From assembly GCA_001899635.1 (NCBI GenBank), contig MKVQ01000027.1, forward strand, positions 1 to 64,000: a stretch of DNA of 64,000 bases, in the 5' to 3' direction. A program made the position numbers and the translations under genes. Numbering within the stretch: position 1 is the first letter of the stretch; each line of letters starts with the position of its first letter. The notes beneath the pieces are model-generated. The model worked only from the letters and a program-made list of their open reading frames with translations, was not told where the DNA came from and made no database searches. Below, in pieces: positions 27,191-36,760 of the stretch. The DNA is from Myxococcales bacterium 68-20 (GTDB lineage Bacteria > Myxococcota_A > Polyangia > Polyangiales > Polyangiaceae).

Positions 27191-28675
27191 CTACGACGCC
27201 TCGCGCACGAGCGTGGCGAGCTGCTCGGCGGCCCTGCGAAGCATGCTCTCTGGATGAGCGCCAATCCCGAGCACGAGCCCTCGACCGATGTTGCGAGGGC
27301 CGCCGGCTCCAACGCCGAGCGGAAGGACATCCACCCCGGCGGCCGCAAGCCTCGCAGCGAGCGCGACGTCGTCGATGTGATCGGGCAGGTCGATCGTGAG
27401 GGTCGCTCCACCGGCCGGAGAACGTGGCGCGAGTCCCTTCGGAAGCAACCGACGGAGCTCTGCGACGACGAGCTCGCGGCGTCGTCGGGTGGCCTGTTTG
27501 AGTCGCCGCATGTGGCGTGCCCAGTGCCCCTCCTCGATGAAGTCGGCGAGCGCCGCTTGCATGGCATGGGGCGATGACCGCGTCGATGCCGCCCGCACGC
27601 GCGCAAACGGACGGATCAACGATCGAGGCACGATCACGAACCCGAGGCGAAGCGCCGGAAACAGGCTTCGGCTGAAGCTGCCCACGTGAATCACACAGTC
27701 GTTCGCCCCGTCGAAATCGAGACCGAGCAGAGAGGTGGCTGACGCGCCGTCACCGCTCAGCTCTCCCTCGTAGTCGATCTCGACGATCGCCGCGCCGCTC
27801 CTTGTCGCCCACTCGAGCAGCTTCATGCGACGCGAGAGTGACAGTCGGGCCCCCGAGGGGAACGCATACGCAGGGGAGACGAATCCCACGCGTGCCCGCG
27901 GAGCATGGCGGATCGCGTGCTCGACCCTCATTCCATTGGCATCCACCGGGACGCCGATGACCTTCGCGCCCGTCATCTCGATCGCCGCGGCGAGGGCGAG
28001 CGGTCCTGGACGCTCCATCCACGCAGTGTGAGTCGCGTCGAGCAAGGAGCGACAGCACAGATCGAGGCCTCCCTGCGCCCCTTCGGTGATGAACACCTGA
28101 TCGACCGTGGTGCGGATCCCTCGGCCGGGAACGATGTGGCGGAGGACGGCACGCCGGAGCGAGAGGTCGCCCCGCGGATCGTCGTGGAGCGCATCGGCGC
28201 TCGACATCGCGCGCCAGCGACGGACGAGACAGCGCTCGAAGGCGCGCATGGGAAAGAGCTCGAGGTCGGGTAGCCCCGCACCGAACGGCCGCGAGCGCGC
28301 GCGGCGTCCGATGAGCGCGTCGAGCCTCGCATCAGGTATCGTCGCTGCCAGTCGGCGAGCGGTTCGGGACGGAACTTGGGCCGGCGCTGCAGCTGATGAC
28401 GGCGCCGAAGGGCGCCGATGGAGCCTTGCCACACGTGGTCCTTTGCGCGGCTGCACGACGAGCGTGCCGTCGGCGGCGAGGGCGTCGTAGGCCGCAACGA
28501 CCGTGTTTCTGGAGACTCGAAGGCGACGCGCGAGGTCACGCGTCGAGGGAAGACGATCCTCGGCGGACAGAGTTCCGTCGAGGACCGCTTCGCGGATCTG
28601 GTGGATGAGCTGGGACGTCAGGGACGTCGAGGCATCGCGACGAATACCGAGAAGGAGCGGCGAAACTGGCACCAT
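27191..28675 (-). CDS. MocR/PdxR-like transcriptional regulator lacking the PLP lysine
   Basis: 494 aa. The N-terminal GntR-type winged helix (about 15-85: 'LIHQIREAVLDGTLSAEDRLPSTRDLARRL', 'SRNTVVAAYDALAADG') is joined by a linker to an aminotransferase class I fold (about 130-490). The fold keeps 'SPAYAFPSGARLSLSRR' and the cofactor-side Asp in 'EIDYEGEL'. The Schiff-base Lys of the usual 'GTFSKxLxPxLRLG' motif is Arg336 here (CGA at 27668-27670), so PLP could bind only non-covalently, if at all. It is divergent from the HisZ-like gene with 52 bp between the GTG and ATG starts, so it probably controls that promoter and its own. Confidence 0.87.
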   Translation of the reverse strand: MVPVSPLLLGIRRDASTSLTSQLIHQIREAVLDGTLSAEDRLPSTRDLARRLRVSRNTVVAAYDALAADGTLVVQPRKGPRVARLHRRPSAPSSAAAPAQVPSRTARRLAATIPDARLDALIGRRARSRPFGAGLPDLELFPMRAFERCLVRRWRAMSSADALHDDPRGDLSLRRAVLRHIVPGRGIRTTVDQVFITEGAQGGLDLCCRSLLDATHTAWMERPGPLALAAAIEMTGAKVIGVPVDANGMRVEHAIRHAPRARVGFVSPAYAFPSGARLSLSRRMKLLEWATRSGAAIVEIDYEGELSGDGASATSLLGLDFDGANDCVIHVGSFSRSLFPALRLGFVIVPRSLIRPFARVRAASTRSSPHAMQAALADFIEEGHWARHMRRLKQATRRRRELVVAELRRLLPKGLAPRSPAGGATLTIDLPDHIDDVALAARLAAAGVDVLPLGVGAGGPRNIGRGLVLGIGAHPESMLRRAAEQLATLVREAS

Positions 28676-28727
28676 GGAAGACAGCCGATCTGGATCTATC
28701 GACAGTGCCAGATTTGCGCAACGATGA

Positions 28728-29942
28728 GTGGCCTGCGTGAAGGCTCGAATGACGGAGGTCGAGGACACCACCACGAGGCTCGCGGCGCGCATCGGCTCGC
28801 GCATGCCCCTGACGGACGGGCGCACGCTCGACCGTGTGCTCGCCGAGGACCTGCCCGGCAATGAGCTCACCACGCTGCTGCTCCATTGCCTGCGACGACG
28901 GGCTCATTCGCGAGGCCTCGTGGACGTGCTCGAGCACGCGCGGCGCACGCCGATGTTCGCAGCCTCGACCGCAGACGTCCGCCGCCTGCGCGCCTTCGAT
29001 GACCTCGCCTTCGAGGCGGCAGCTGCATTTCAGGCCGTCGAGCTCGCTCCGGTAGTGCCGCTCGGGGTGACCGCGTGTGCGGGGATCGATCCGAACAATG
29101 TCCTCGGGGCCGTGCGCTTCGCCGAAGCCGCCGCCGACCCCGGAGTCGGGCTCGCGCTTCACGCGGCGCAGTCGCGCCGACCGACGCCCGACGGCCTGCA
29201 ACGGTGGTGCACGACTCAACGTGTCCTCCGGCTACAGCCCACGAGCGTTCCCGGATTCACCCCCCACTTCCGACTCTTCGCCCTGCTCACCGCAGCACGC
29301 TCGAGGAGCCGTGGCGCCGACTTGGCGTGCGAGCACGAAGCCCTCCTCGAACACCTCATCGTCTGGGCGCACCTCGTCGAGTCGCTCGCCTCGGCTCGGT
29401 TTCGCGTCGCCGGGCTCCGCGTCGTGCTGTCGGATACCGTCCTCGTGCGTGCCTGCCTGAACGCACACGGCGTCGATGCGCAGCGGCTCTCCCGCACGGC
29501 TCGGGCCCACGTGCCTGGCTCCACGGAGTCCGCGCTCCAGCGCGCCGGGATCGAGCTGCCGCGCGCCGTCGACGATCTGGTCGGAGCCGTCGAGGCGCTC
29601 GGCCTTGCCAAGCCCCTCCGCATCCGCGCGGCGCGTCTGGTCGAAGCCGTGGGCGCACCGCTGCAGCGAGCGCGCCCCGAACTCCGAGTCGTCTTCGATC
29701 TGGGACGACTCCAGGGACTCGGTTACTACGAAGGCCCCTTCGTCCAGCTCGTCCTGCGACGCGACGACGGTCTCGAGATCCCCATCGGCGACGGTGGAGC
29801 GCTCCCGTGGATCGGCGCCATGCTCTCGGACCGACGGGAGCGCACCATCGTGACCGGTATGGGAACCGAGGCCTGCGTGAAGCTGTTCGACGGCGACGGC
29901 TTTCCTTCGAGCGCCATCACAACTAATGAGGCAACACGATGA
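28728..29942 (+). CDS. HisZ/HisS-like class II synthetase-fold protein
   Basis: 404 aa from the GTG at 28728, or 397 aa from the ATG at 28749. The C-terminal half resembles class II aminoacyl-tRNA synthetase catalytic cores of the HisRS/HisZ branch: 'VFDLGRLQGLGYYEGPFVQL' parallels 'DxxxxRGLxYYTGxxFE', and 'IGDGGALPW' parallels the 'GGGRYD' loop. 'PGFTPHFRLFALLTAARS' may be motif 2. No anticodon-binding domain is present, as in HisZ, the regulatory subunit of ATP phosphoribosyltransferase. No hisG lies nearby, so the role may have changed. It overlaps the following acetyltransferase gene by 4 nt (ATGA). The family assignment is moderate. Confidence 0.6.
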   Translation: MACVKARMTEVEDTTTRLAARIGSRMPLTDGRTLDRVLAEDLPGNELTTLLLHCLRRRAHSRGLVDVLEHARRTPMFAASTADVRRLRAFDDLAFEAAAAFQAVELAPVVPLGVTACAGIDPNNVLGAVRFAEAAADPGVGLALHAAQSRRPTPDGLQRWCTTQRVLRLQPTSVPGFTPHFRLFALLTAARSRSRGADLACEHEALLEHLIVWAHLVESLASARFRVAGLRVVLSDTVLVRACLNAHGVDAQRLSRTARAHVPGSTESALQRAGIELPRAVDDLVGAVEALGLAKPLRIRAARLVEAVGAPLQRARPELRVVFDLGRLQGLGYYEGPFVQLVLRRDDGLEIPIGDGGALPWIGAMLSDRRERTIVTGMGTEACVKLFDGDGFPSSAITTNEATR

Positions 29943-30466
29943 CGGTACTTCACACCCCCTCCGTGACGTTGCGTCCCTGGCGAGCGACCGATGCGGACGC
30001 GCTCATCCAACACGCGAACGATCGGCGAATCTCGAAGAACCTTCGTGATCGATTCCCACATCCGTATGGGCGAGCCGACGCAGAGGGATGGATTGCCTTC
30101 GCTACGTCGCAGGCGCCGCTTCGCTACCTCGCCCTCACGCTGAACGACGAGCCGATCGGCAGCGTTGGTCTCGACGCCTTCGACGACGTTCATCGACACA
30201 CCGCGGAGCTCGGCTACTGGATCGGCGCCGCCCACTGGGGCCGTGGCTACGCGACCGACGCCGCGATCGCGATGACGGCGTACGGATTCGCGGAGCTCGG
30301 TCTGGAACGCATTCAGGCCGGCGTGTACGACTGGAACCCTGGATCGGAGCGCGTCCTCGTGAAGGCAGGATTCCAGCTCGAAGGCCGATTGCGGCGACAC
30401 GCATTCAAGGACGGCGTGTTCGGCGATGTGCTGATGTACGCGACCGTTCGTGCTCCTCGCGTGTGA
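29939..30466 (+). CDS. GNAT acetyltransferase, RimJ/RimL type
   Basis: 175 aa. It shows the family opening 'VTLRPWRATDADALIQHANDRR', the 'ELGYWIGAAHWGRGYATDA' acetyl-CoA loop and 'LERIQAGVYDWNPGSERVLVKAGFQLEGRLRRHAFKDG' in pieces. These are typical of protein N-terminal or small-molecule acetylases. It is translationally coupled to the HisZ-like gene, which suggests a joint task such as modification of an aminoacyl or peptidyl product; that is inference. Confidence 0.9.
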   Translation: MTVLHTPSVTLRPWRATDADALIQHANDRRISKNLRDRFPHPYGRADAEGWIAFATSQAPLRYLALTLNDEPIGSVGLDAFDDVHRHTAELGYWIGAAHWGRGYATDAAIAMTAYGFAELGLERIQAGVYDWNPGSERVLVKAGFQLEGRLRRHAFKDGVFGDVLMYATVRAPRV

Positions 30467-30730
30467 CGGTCGAGACGCCCAGGCAGCCGTAGCGCCTGAC
30501 GGACACGGCGCGCTCGACTCGTCGCGCTGGGAGCCACAAGCTCGGCCGAGCCTTCGACTTGCGCGGCCATCGTGACGTCGTTAGAGATGGTGTCGGGTTC
30601 TGCAGGGGCGCCCTTCCGCCGAAAAGAAGTCTTCACCCTGCGTAGCTACGTTCGTTCGTTTGCTGCGGTCACGCACGTCACTTTCCTCCGGCCATGAGGA
30701 GCGGGTTGGCCAACGAGAGAGGTGCGTTCC

Positions 30731-31279
30731 ATGATCGATCCGGTAGACGAGCTGAAGACGCAGGCGGAAATCCTGCACAAGCGCATCGCGACGGGAGACG
30801 CCGCGAGCCGGGCACGACTGCGCAGGCTGACCGAGCTCGCGAAGGCCGACGACGTCGCGATCACCGCCGCCGCCCCCAGCATCCGCCGCAAGCACTGCCT
30901 CACGGTCTGCGCGCGCGAGCACGGCTTCTCGACCTGGGAGCATGCTCAGCGCGTGCTGCGAGGCTGGGAGGACGAGACCGACTTCGGCGCACTTCTCTAC
31001 GACCGTCAGAGCAGCGGCCTTCTGAACGTCTGGTTTGCCAGCTACGTAGAGGCCCGCGAGCAACTCGTCGCGATGCGTCGCGACGGGCAGGCGCGCTACC
31101 TGCTCGCGTACAGGCGGCAGTTCTTCGTAGCGGAGGCGCAATTCATCGAAGCGCTCGGGATGGATCCCAGCGATGCCGATTGGGAACGCCTCGACTTCGA
31201 TTGGGCGCGTCCACGCGATCCACTCGCCCGGCGGCGCCTCTACGGCCAGCGGCTCCAGGCTTTGCGGGGGCGCGCATGA
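30731..31279 (+). CDS. Uncharacterised protein with STWEHA-type helical domain
   Basis: 182 aa from the ATG at 30731; a GTG at 30722 is possible. It is soluble. The N-terminal 80 residues ('LHKRIATGDAASRARLRRL', 'KHCLTVCAREHGFSTWEHAQRVL') resemble the helical domain found in front of ankyrin-repeat and other proteins ('AxxxIAREYGFxSWxxLKxHV'). The rest ('LLNVWFASYVEAREQLVAMR', 'YRRQFFVAEAQFIEALGMDP') is a family I know only as hypothetical. Its stop overlaps the start of the kinase-fold gene by 4 nt (ATGA). Confidence 0.65.
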   Translation: MIDPVDELKTQAEILHKRIATGDAASRARLRRLTELAKADDVAITAAAPSIRRKHCLTVCAREHGFSTWEHAQRVLRGWEDETDFGALLYDRQSSGLLNVWFASYVEAREQLVAMRRDGQARYLLAYRRQFFVAEAQFIEALGMDPSDADWERLDFDWARPRDPLARRRLYGQRLQALRGRA

Positions 31280-32274
31280 GCCCCTCTCGGCAGGTGAACC
31301 CCACCACTGGCATCGCGCCGACCGAAGACGTCGTGCGTGCCCTCCGCGACGCGTTCGGCGATCTTCCGATCGAGGAGCTCTCGGTGCTCCAAGGCGGTCG
31401 CTCGGGCGCCACGCTCTTCGCCTTCGTGGTGCAGGGCGAGCGCTACGTCTTGCGGCGGCCGGATCCCGCGCGGCCGATGCACCGCGCTCGAAGCGAGCTA
31501 CAGATCGCGTGCACACGAATCGCCGCAGCACGCGGGATCGCGCCAGCGCTTCGCCATGTCGATGCCGGCACCGGAATCACGATCGAGGCGAAGATCGACG
31601 GAGCGCCGTTCCGGCGCGGGACGCCGGGCGCGACCGAGCGCATCGCGCAGGCGCTCCGCTTGCTGCACGAGGGTCCTTCATTCCCGTCGTCGAAGATGAC
31701 CACCAACGACCTCGTGCGGCACTTCGACGGCGAGGTCCGTGCGCGAGCGACGAACGGCGCCGGGCTTCCGGGCTCGCTCGTTCATGCGGTCTTCGAGGTG
31801 TCGAGAGCCACGGCGCGCTTCGCAGAGACGGCGCCGTGCCACAACGATTTGAATCCCGGAAACATCCTCGATGCGTCGGGTCGAATCTACTTCATCGACT
31901 GGGATACCGCCTGCGCCGGTGACCCGTTCATCGACCTCGCCCAGCTCGGGGTCTTCTCGTTCTCGACACCCGAGGCACGCGCGGAGCTGCTCGAAGCGTA
32001 CCTCGGACGAACGCCATCGGAGAGCGAGCGTGCGCGTTCGACGCTCGCACGCGTGCTGGCCCTCGCGTTCTACACCGCCGCCTTCATCTCCTCGACGGTG
32101 GCGGCGGGCGGATCGCTCGACATGGAAGTGACGCCTCTCCCGCTGCCCGAGCTCCTTCCAAAGCTCGGGCGCGGCGAGGCTGGGCCTGCGCTCGTCGCAG
32201 CGTCGCTTCATCGTGAGATGCAGGCGGAGCAAGCGCTCGAAACCTTCGCGGCGGCGATGCACCTCTTCGGTTGA
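31276..32274 (+). CDS. Aminoglycoside phosphotransferase (APH) family protein
   Basis: 332 aa. It has the kinase-like APH fold with the catalytic loop 'CHNDLNPGNIL' and the metal-binding 'FIDWDTACAGDPFIDLA'. These match the choline/aminoglycoside/ homoserine kinase group ('HxDxxxxN...IDWE'). The N-lobe has 'LQGGRSGATLFAFVVQGERYVLRR', where the last Arg takes the place next to the usual Lys. The real substrate is unknown; most family members outside mobile resistance elements are not antibiotic kinases. It forms a two-gene unit with the upstream gene. Confidence 0.85.
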   Translation: MSPSRQVNPTTGIAPTEDVVRALRDAFGDLPIEELSVLQGGRSGATLFAFVVQGERYVLRRPDPARPMHRARSELQIACTRIAAARGIAPALRHVDAGTGITIEAKIDGAPFRRGTPGATERIAQALRLLHEGPSFPSSKMTTNDLVRHFDGEVRARATNGAGLPGSLVHAVFEVSRATARFAETAPCHNDLNPGNILDASGRIYFIDWDTACAGDPFIDLAQLGVFSFSTPEARAELLEAYLGRTPSESERARSTLARVLALAFYTAAFISSTVAAGGSLDMEVTPLPLPELLPKLGRGEAGPALVAASLHREMQAEQALETFAAAMHLFG

Positions 32275-32626
32275 TCGCAGTGCCTACCGGCAGCGGCCCC
32301 GCTCGTTCGGGGCCGTCGTCGGTGTGGTCCGGAACGAACGCGCGGAGTCGATGACTGACGCGCAGCTGGCCCTCGATCACGGAGGACGACACAGTCGTGT
32401 TCTGCGCATGTGCACGAGGGCGAGCTGCCGATGCGTCTCTCCCTCGAGCTCAGCCGACTGCGGCGAGCACGCGGGATGGACCGGCGAAATGAGGGCGCCG
32501 AGATCGCTCGTGCTTCGAAGCGTAGCTCGTGCTTCGAAGCGTAGCTCGTGCGCGTGCATCAGCGATTGACGGCGACCACTACGGCCAAACGCGGAGAGGT
32601 ACACGGTTTGCGTGGGGACAGTGGGC
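32275..32626. other. Intergenic region with a short direct repeat
   Basis: 352 bp without a supported gene between the APH gene and the phosphatidyltransferase gene. The only structure I see is the 19-bp tandem repeat at 32506-32551. It must contain the promoter of the downstream gene. Confidence 0.5.
32506..32551. repeat. 19-bp direct repeat, 2.4 copies
   Basis: The unit GCTCGTGCTTCGAAGCGTA occurs at 32506-32524 and again at 32525-32543, followed by the first eight bases of a third copy. Each unit contains the palindrome GCTTCGAAGC, so adjacent dyads are 19 bp apart. It lies 76-121 bp upstream of the phosphatidyltransferase start and could be slippage or a tandem operator. Confidence 0.7.
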
Positions 32627-33235
32627 ATGGCGAATCTTGGCTCCCGGGAAGGGCACGTCCCCCGCCGCCGCGCTCCGTGGCGCGTGTACGAAGGCCTGTC
32701 CGCACGCGACCTCGTGCGGGTGCCCGGGCTCCTCAGCCTTTCGCGTGTCCCGCTGGCAGCCCTCTTTCCGTTCACCGTCGCACGTCCGGCATGGGCGATC
32801 GGCACCCTGCTGGTCGCAGGCGCCACCGATGTGCTCGACGGATGGTATGCGCGACACTTCCACCAGCAAACACGCACCGGCGCCGCGCTCGACGGCCTCA
32901 CGGACAAGATCTTCATCCTCACCGTGGTCGCCTCGCTCCTGCTCTCCGGCATCCTCTCGCCGATTGAGGTCGTGCTCCTGGCAACACGCGAGCTCGGTGA
33001 GCTCGCCCTCACCGTCCGCCTGGCAGCTGATCGCGAGCGCCGCCGTCACGTGAGGCTTCGCCCGGCCAACGTCGGGGGCAAGCTCGCAACGGGCCTCCAA
33101 TACGCAGCGACGATCGCGGTCATCGCCGGCAGCGAGCAACGCGTGCTCTTCATCGGCGCCGCCGCGATCGCTGGCGTCTTCGCAGCCGCGTCCTACTGGA
33201 ACCGGACGATCGAAGCTACCCGTGCTCGAGCCTAG
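32627..33235 (+). CDS. CDP-alcohol phosphatidyltransferase family protein
   Basis: 202 aa from the ATG at 32627; a GTG at 32612 is possible. It carries the complete family signature D-x2-DG-x2-AR-x8-G-x3-D-x3-D in 'DVLDGWYARHFHQQTRTG' followed by 'AALDGLTD'. Several membrane helices follow. The enzyme transfers a phosphatidyl group from CDP-diacylglycerol to an alcohol. Length and spacing fit PgsA/Crd-type enzymes, but the alcohol substrate cannot be told. It acts in the inner membrane in phospholipid synthesis. Convergent with phnA. Confidence 0.9.
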   Translation: MANLGSREGHVPRRRAPWRVYEGLSARDLVRVPGLLSLSRVPLAALFPFTVARPAWAIGTLLVAGATDVLDGWYARHFHQQTRTGAALDGLTDKIFILTVVASLLLSGILSPIEVVLLATRELGELALTVRLAADRERRRHVRLRPANVGGKLATGLQYAATIAVIAGSEQRVLFIGAAAIAGVFAAASYWNRTIEATRARA

Positions 33236-33316
33236 CTCTCGCACGAAGCTCCACTCTCGGCTGCTCGTGGATGTTGCGGCGCTGGATGTCGAGGTCTCCG
33301 GACCGGCTGGCAGGCC

Positions 33317-33347
33317 AGGCGGATCGGAGCACCGCTTCGATCCGCCT
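33317..33347. terminator. Bidirectional hairpin between convergent genes
   Basis: AGGCGGATCG (33317-33326) pairs perfectly with CGATCCGCCT (33338-33347) around an 11-nt loop. It begins right at the last base of the phnA stop and lies 81 nt beyond the phosphatidyltransferase stop. No T-tract, so a GC-rich terminator is the best reading. Confidence 0.6.
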
Positions 33348-33700
33348 CAGCTCTTCTTCACGAACTCCGACTTCAGCTTCATGGCGCCGATGCCGTCAAT
33401 CCTGCAGTCGATGTCGTGGTCGCCCTCCACCAGGCGGATGTTCTTGACCTTGGTCCCGACCTTCACGACTAGCGACGACCCCTTCAGCTTCAAGTCCTTG
33501 ATCACGGTGACGCTGTCACCGTCCTGAAGCACGTTGCCGTTGGCATCCTTGAATACGCGCTGCCCCTCGTCGCTCGCCTCGCCGTGCGCTTCCGCCGCCG
33601 CTTTCGGCCACTCGTGCGCGCACTCGGGACAGACGAACATGTCGCGGTCTTCGTAGGTGTACTCGGAGCTGCACTTCGGGCATTTCGGCAGATTGCTCAT
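33347..33700 (-). CDS. phnA: PhnA/YjdM-like zinc-ribbon protein
   Basis: 117 aa. The N-terminal zinc ribbon has CPKC and CPEC pairs ('[17 protein letters not shown]', '[10 protein letters not shown]'), followed by the PhnA C-terminal SH3-like domain ('[16 protein letters not shown]', '[21 protein letters not shown]'). Despite the name, the family is not needed for phosphonate breakdown and its role is unclear. Full length for the family. Monocistronic, with a hairpin right after its stop. Confidence 0.95.
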   Translation of the reverse strand: MSNLPKCPKCSSEYTYEDRDMFVCPECAHEWPKAAAEAHGEASDEGQRVFKDANGNVLQDGDSVTVIKDLKLKGSSLVVKVGTKVKNIRLVEGDHDIDCRIDGIGAMKLKSEFVKKS

Positions 33701-33791
33701 CGGCTTTCCTCGTCGTCGTCATCGCTCCCCCCGCGCCAAGCCCCCGATATAGACGTGGGGGCCCGACGCTGGGGAACAAACCGACGCCTCG

Positions 33792-35027
<1,236 letters not shown>

Positions 35028-35069
35028 GGCGGTCTCCGATGTTGGGGTGAGGATCGCGAAGCAGACGCG

Positions 35070-35579
35070 CTAGTCCGAGCGCTTCCGCGCCTGGAAAGCT
35101 TCGAGACGGGCGCGCCGTTCGGCGGCGAAGGTCTTGCCGAAAGATGCGCGCAAATCAGCGTTCGTACAGGGCTCACCGCACGAAGGGCAGATCATCGCCG
35201 CTTCGACGGGAGCACCGCACGAGGCATGAACGAGCGAGAGGGCCGGTTCCTCCTTCGACGACCGAGCATGCCACTTCGCGCCCCATGAGCGGAGCGCGAA
35301 CATGACCGGCTGTAGGTCGCGACCTTTCGGCGTCAGCGTGTACTCGTAGCGAGGCGGCCGATCGTTGTACTGCCGTCGCGCAACGACGCCGTCCTCCTCC
35401 AGGCGCCGGAGGCGCGTCGCGAGCAAGTGAGACGACGCGCCGGTGAGCGCTTGGAGGTCGTCGAAGCGATGCGTGCCGAAGAAGAGCTCGCGCAAGATGA
35501 GCAGGGTCCAGCGATCGCCGACGACGGCGAGCGCCCTCGCGACCGGGCATGCGCTGTCGTCGACCTCGTCCCAGCCCAT
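35070..35579 (-). CDS. HxlR-family transcriptional regulator upstream of the thiolase gene
   Basis: 169 aa. The winged helix of the family is clear: 'CPVARALAVVGDRWTLLILREL' (with the conserved N-terminal Cys), 'SHLLATRLRRLEEDGVV' and 'YEYTLTPKGRDLQPVMFAL'. The C-terminus adds a Cys-rich tail ('HASCGAP', 'MICPSCGEPC') that looks like a small zinc ribbon, present in some HxlR members. A perfect 9-bp inverted repeat lies 15 bp upstream of the start, so it probably controls its own promoter and the thiolase gene. Confidence 0.93.
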   Translation of the reverse strand: MGWDEVDDSACPVARALAVVGDRWTLLILRELFFGTHRFDDLQALTGASSHLLATRLRRLEEDGVVARRQYNDRPPRYEYTLTPKGRDLQPVMFALRSWGAKWHARSSKEEPALSLVHASCGAPVEAAMICPSCGEPCTNADLRASFGKTFAAERRARLEAFQARKRSD

Positions 35580-35593
35580 GGCACCAAGCGTAG

Positions 35594-35614
35594 TGACTTC
35601 AATTTTTGAAGTCA
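35594..35614. promoter_or_regulatory. Perfect inverted repeat, probable HxlR operator
   Basis: TGACTTCAA (35594-35602), a TTT spacer, then TTGAAGTCA (35606-35614). The 21-bp palindrome is AT-rich in a GC-rich region and lies 15 bp upstream of the regulator's ATG, in the divergent gap to the lipoprotein gene. A further half-site TGACTTC occurs at about 35658. Dimeric winged-helix repressors bind sites of this shape. Confidence 0.75.
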
Positions 35615-35734
35615 ATGACACCACCGCTCGATTCGAGGTCGAGCTCGACCTTGGTCGTGACTTCGACTTCAGCAGGCGGCGACCCCCGACGCGCGTGGTG
35701 GACAACGGCATCGAGCCCTGCGTATGGTGCGCCG

Positions 35735-36682
35735 GTGCGGCGATGGGCCTCGATGATCAGCATCTTCGCTGTCGTCGCGTGCGAGTCGTTCGGTGCGGGG
35801 TCTCCGCCCGACGATTCCGGAACGCTTGACGGCGGCATCACTCCCGACGCGGCGGTCGCCGACAGAGACGCTTCGAGCGCGGTCCCGGCCTGCGATCGGT
35901 CGAAGCCCTTCGGTGCACCGAGACTCGTCGAGGCGATCGCAAGCGACTCCATCGAAGGAGGCGGCAGCCTCTCCCCGGACGGTCGTCTTCTGCTCTACCA
36001 CTCGAACCGGAACACCGGCGACGAGAGGCGCGAGCTCTTCGTAGCCGAGCGGCCGAGTCCGGACGCGCCTTTCGAAGCAGGGAAGCCGATCGTCGTCATG
36101 GAGCGGATGCAGTCGATGAACGATCCGCACCTCCTCCCGGACGGGACGCTCCTGTTCTCGGTGGCAGCGGCTTCAGGACTGCTGCACATCGAGTCCGCCA
36201 CGCTGACGGCCGAGCGCACGCTCGCAAACCGCGCGACCCTCCCCGCGCTGGAGTCGAGCATCGGCGAGACGGTCCAGCCATACGTGACCGGCAGCCGGCT
36301 CTACGTCGCGTCCAATCGCGGCGACGGCTACCACATCTACGCGTCGGAGCGACGAACGGACGGCGAGCTCGGTCCTCCGGCGCGCGTCGAGGAGCTCGTC
36401 GGGTCCGGCTGGGACTGGCGGCCGGTCGTGACGCCCGACGATCTGACGATCTACTTCTCCCGCTCTCCCTCCGCAGACATGAGCGGGCTGGATGTCTACG
36501 TCGCGCGGCGGACCTCGCCGAACGACAAGTTCGGCCCCCCCGAGCGCGTCGCGGAGCTCAGCGCCCCGGGAGTATCCGACAGCCCGACATGGGTGAGCGC
36601 CGACGAGTGCACGATCTACTTCGAGAGCAAGCGGCGGCCGAACTCCAACGGCGACGTGTGGATGGCTGAACGTCTCCGCTGA
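35735..36682 (+). CDS. TolB/PD40-type beta-propeller lipoprotein
   Basis: About 315 aa from the GTG at 35735, which gives an 'RRW' n-region; the ATG at 35753 is the alternative. The signal peptide ends in a VVAC lipobox, followed by an Asp/Gly/Ser linker. The propeller has WD40-like PD40 repeats: 'GGGSLSPDGRLLLYHSNR', 'MNDPHLLPDGTLLFSV', 'WDWRPVVTPDDLTIYFSRS' and 'VSDSPTWVSADECTIYFESKR'. Such proteins sit on the outer membrane or in the periplasm and bind peptides or glycans. It is divergent from the HxlR/thiolase genes and may share their operator. Confidence 0.85.
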   Translation: MRRWASMISIFAVVACESFGAGSPPDDSGTLDGGITPDAAVADRDASSAVPACDRSKPFGAPRLVEAIASDSIEGGGSLSPDGRLLLYHSNRNTGDERRELFVAERPSPDAPFEAGKPIVVMERMQSMNDPHLLPDGTLLFSVAAASGLLHIESATLTAERTLANRATLPALESSIGETVQPYVTGSRLYVASNRGDGYHIYASERRTDGELGPPARVEELVGSGWDWRPVVTPDDLTIYFSRSPSADMSGLDVYVARRTSPNDKFGPPERVAELSAPGVSDSPTWVSADECTIYFESKRRPNSNGDVWMAERLR

Positions 36683-36760
36683 CCCGGTGCCCCCCGTGCG
36701 GGCGTTCATCGGCGCCGCAACCTCCACGATCGAAAGCACGCGCCCCGAGGACGTGCTCGC

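Noticed and set aside
31276-32274. Antibiotic resistance gene
   Set aside because: The APH fold alone does not show aminoglycoside specificity, and no mobile element is near; most chromosomal members have other substrates.
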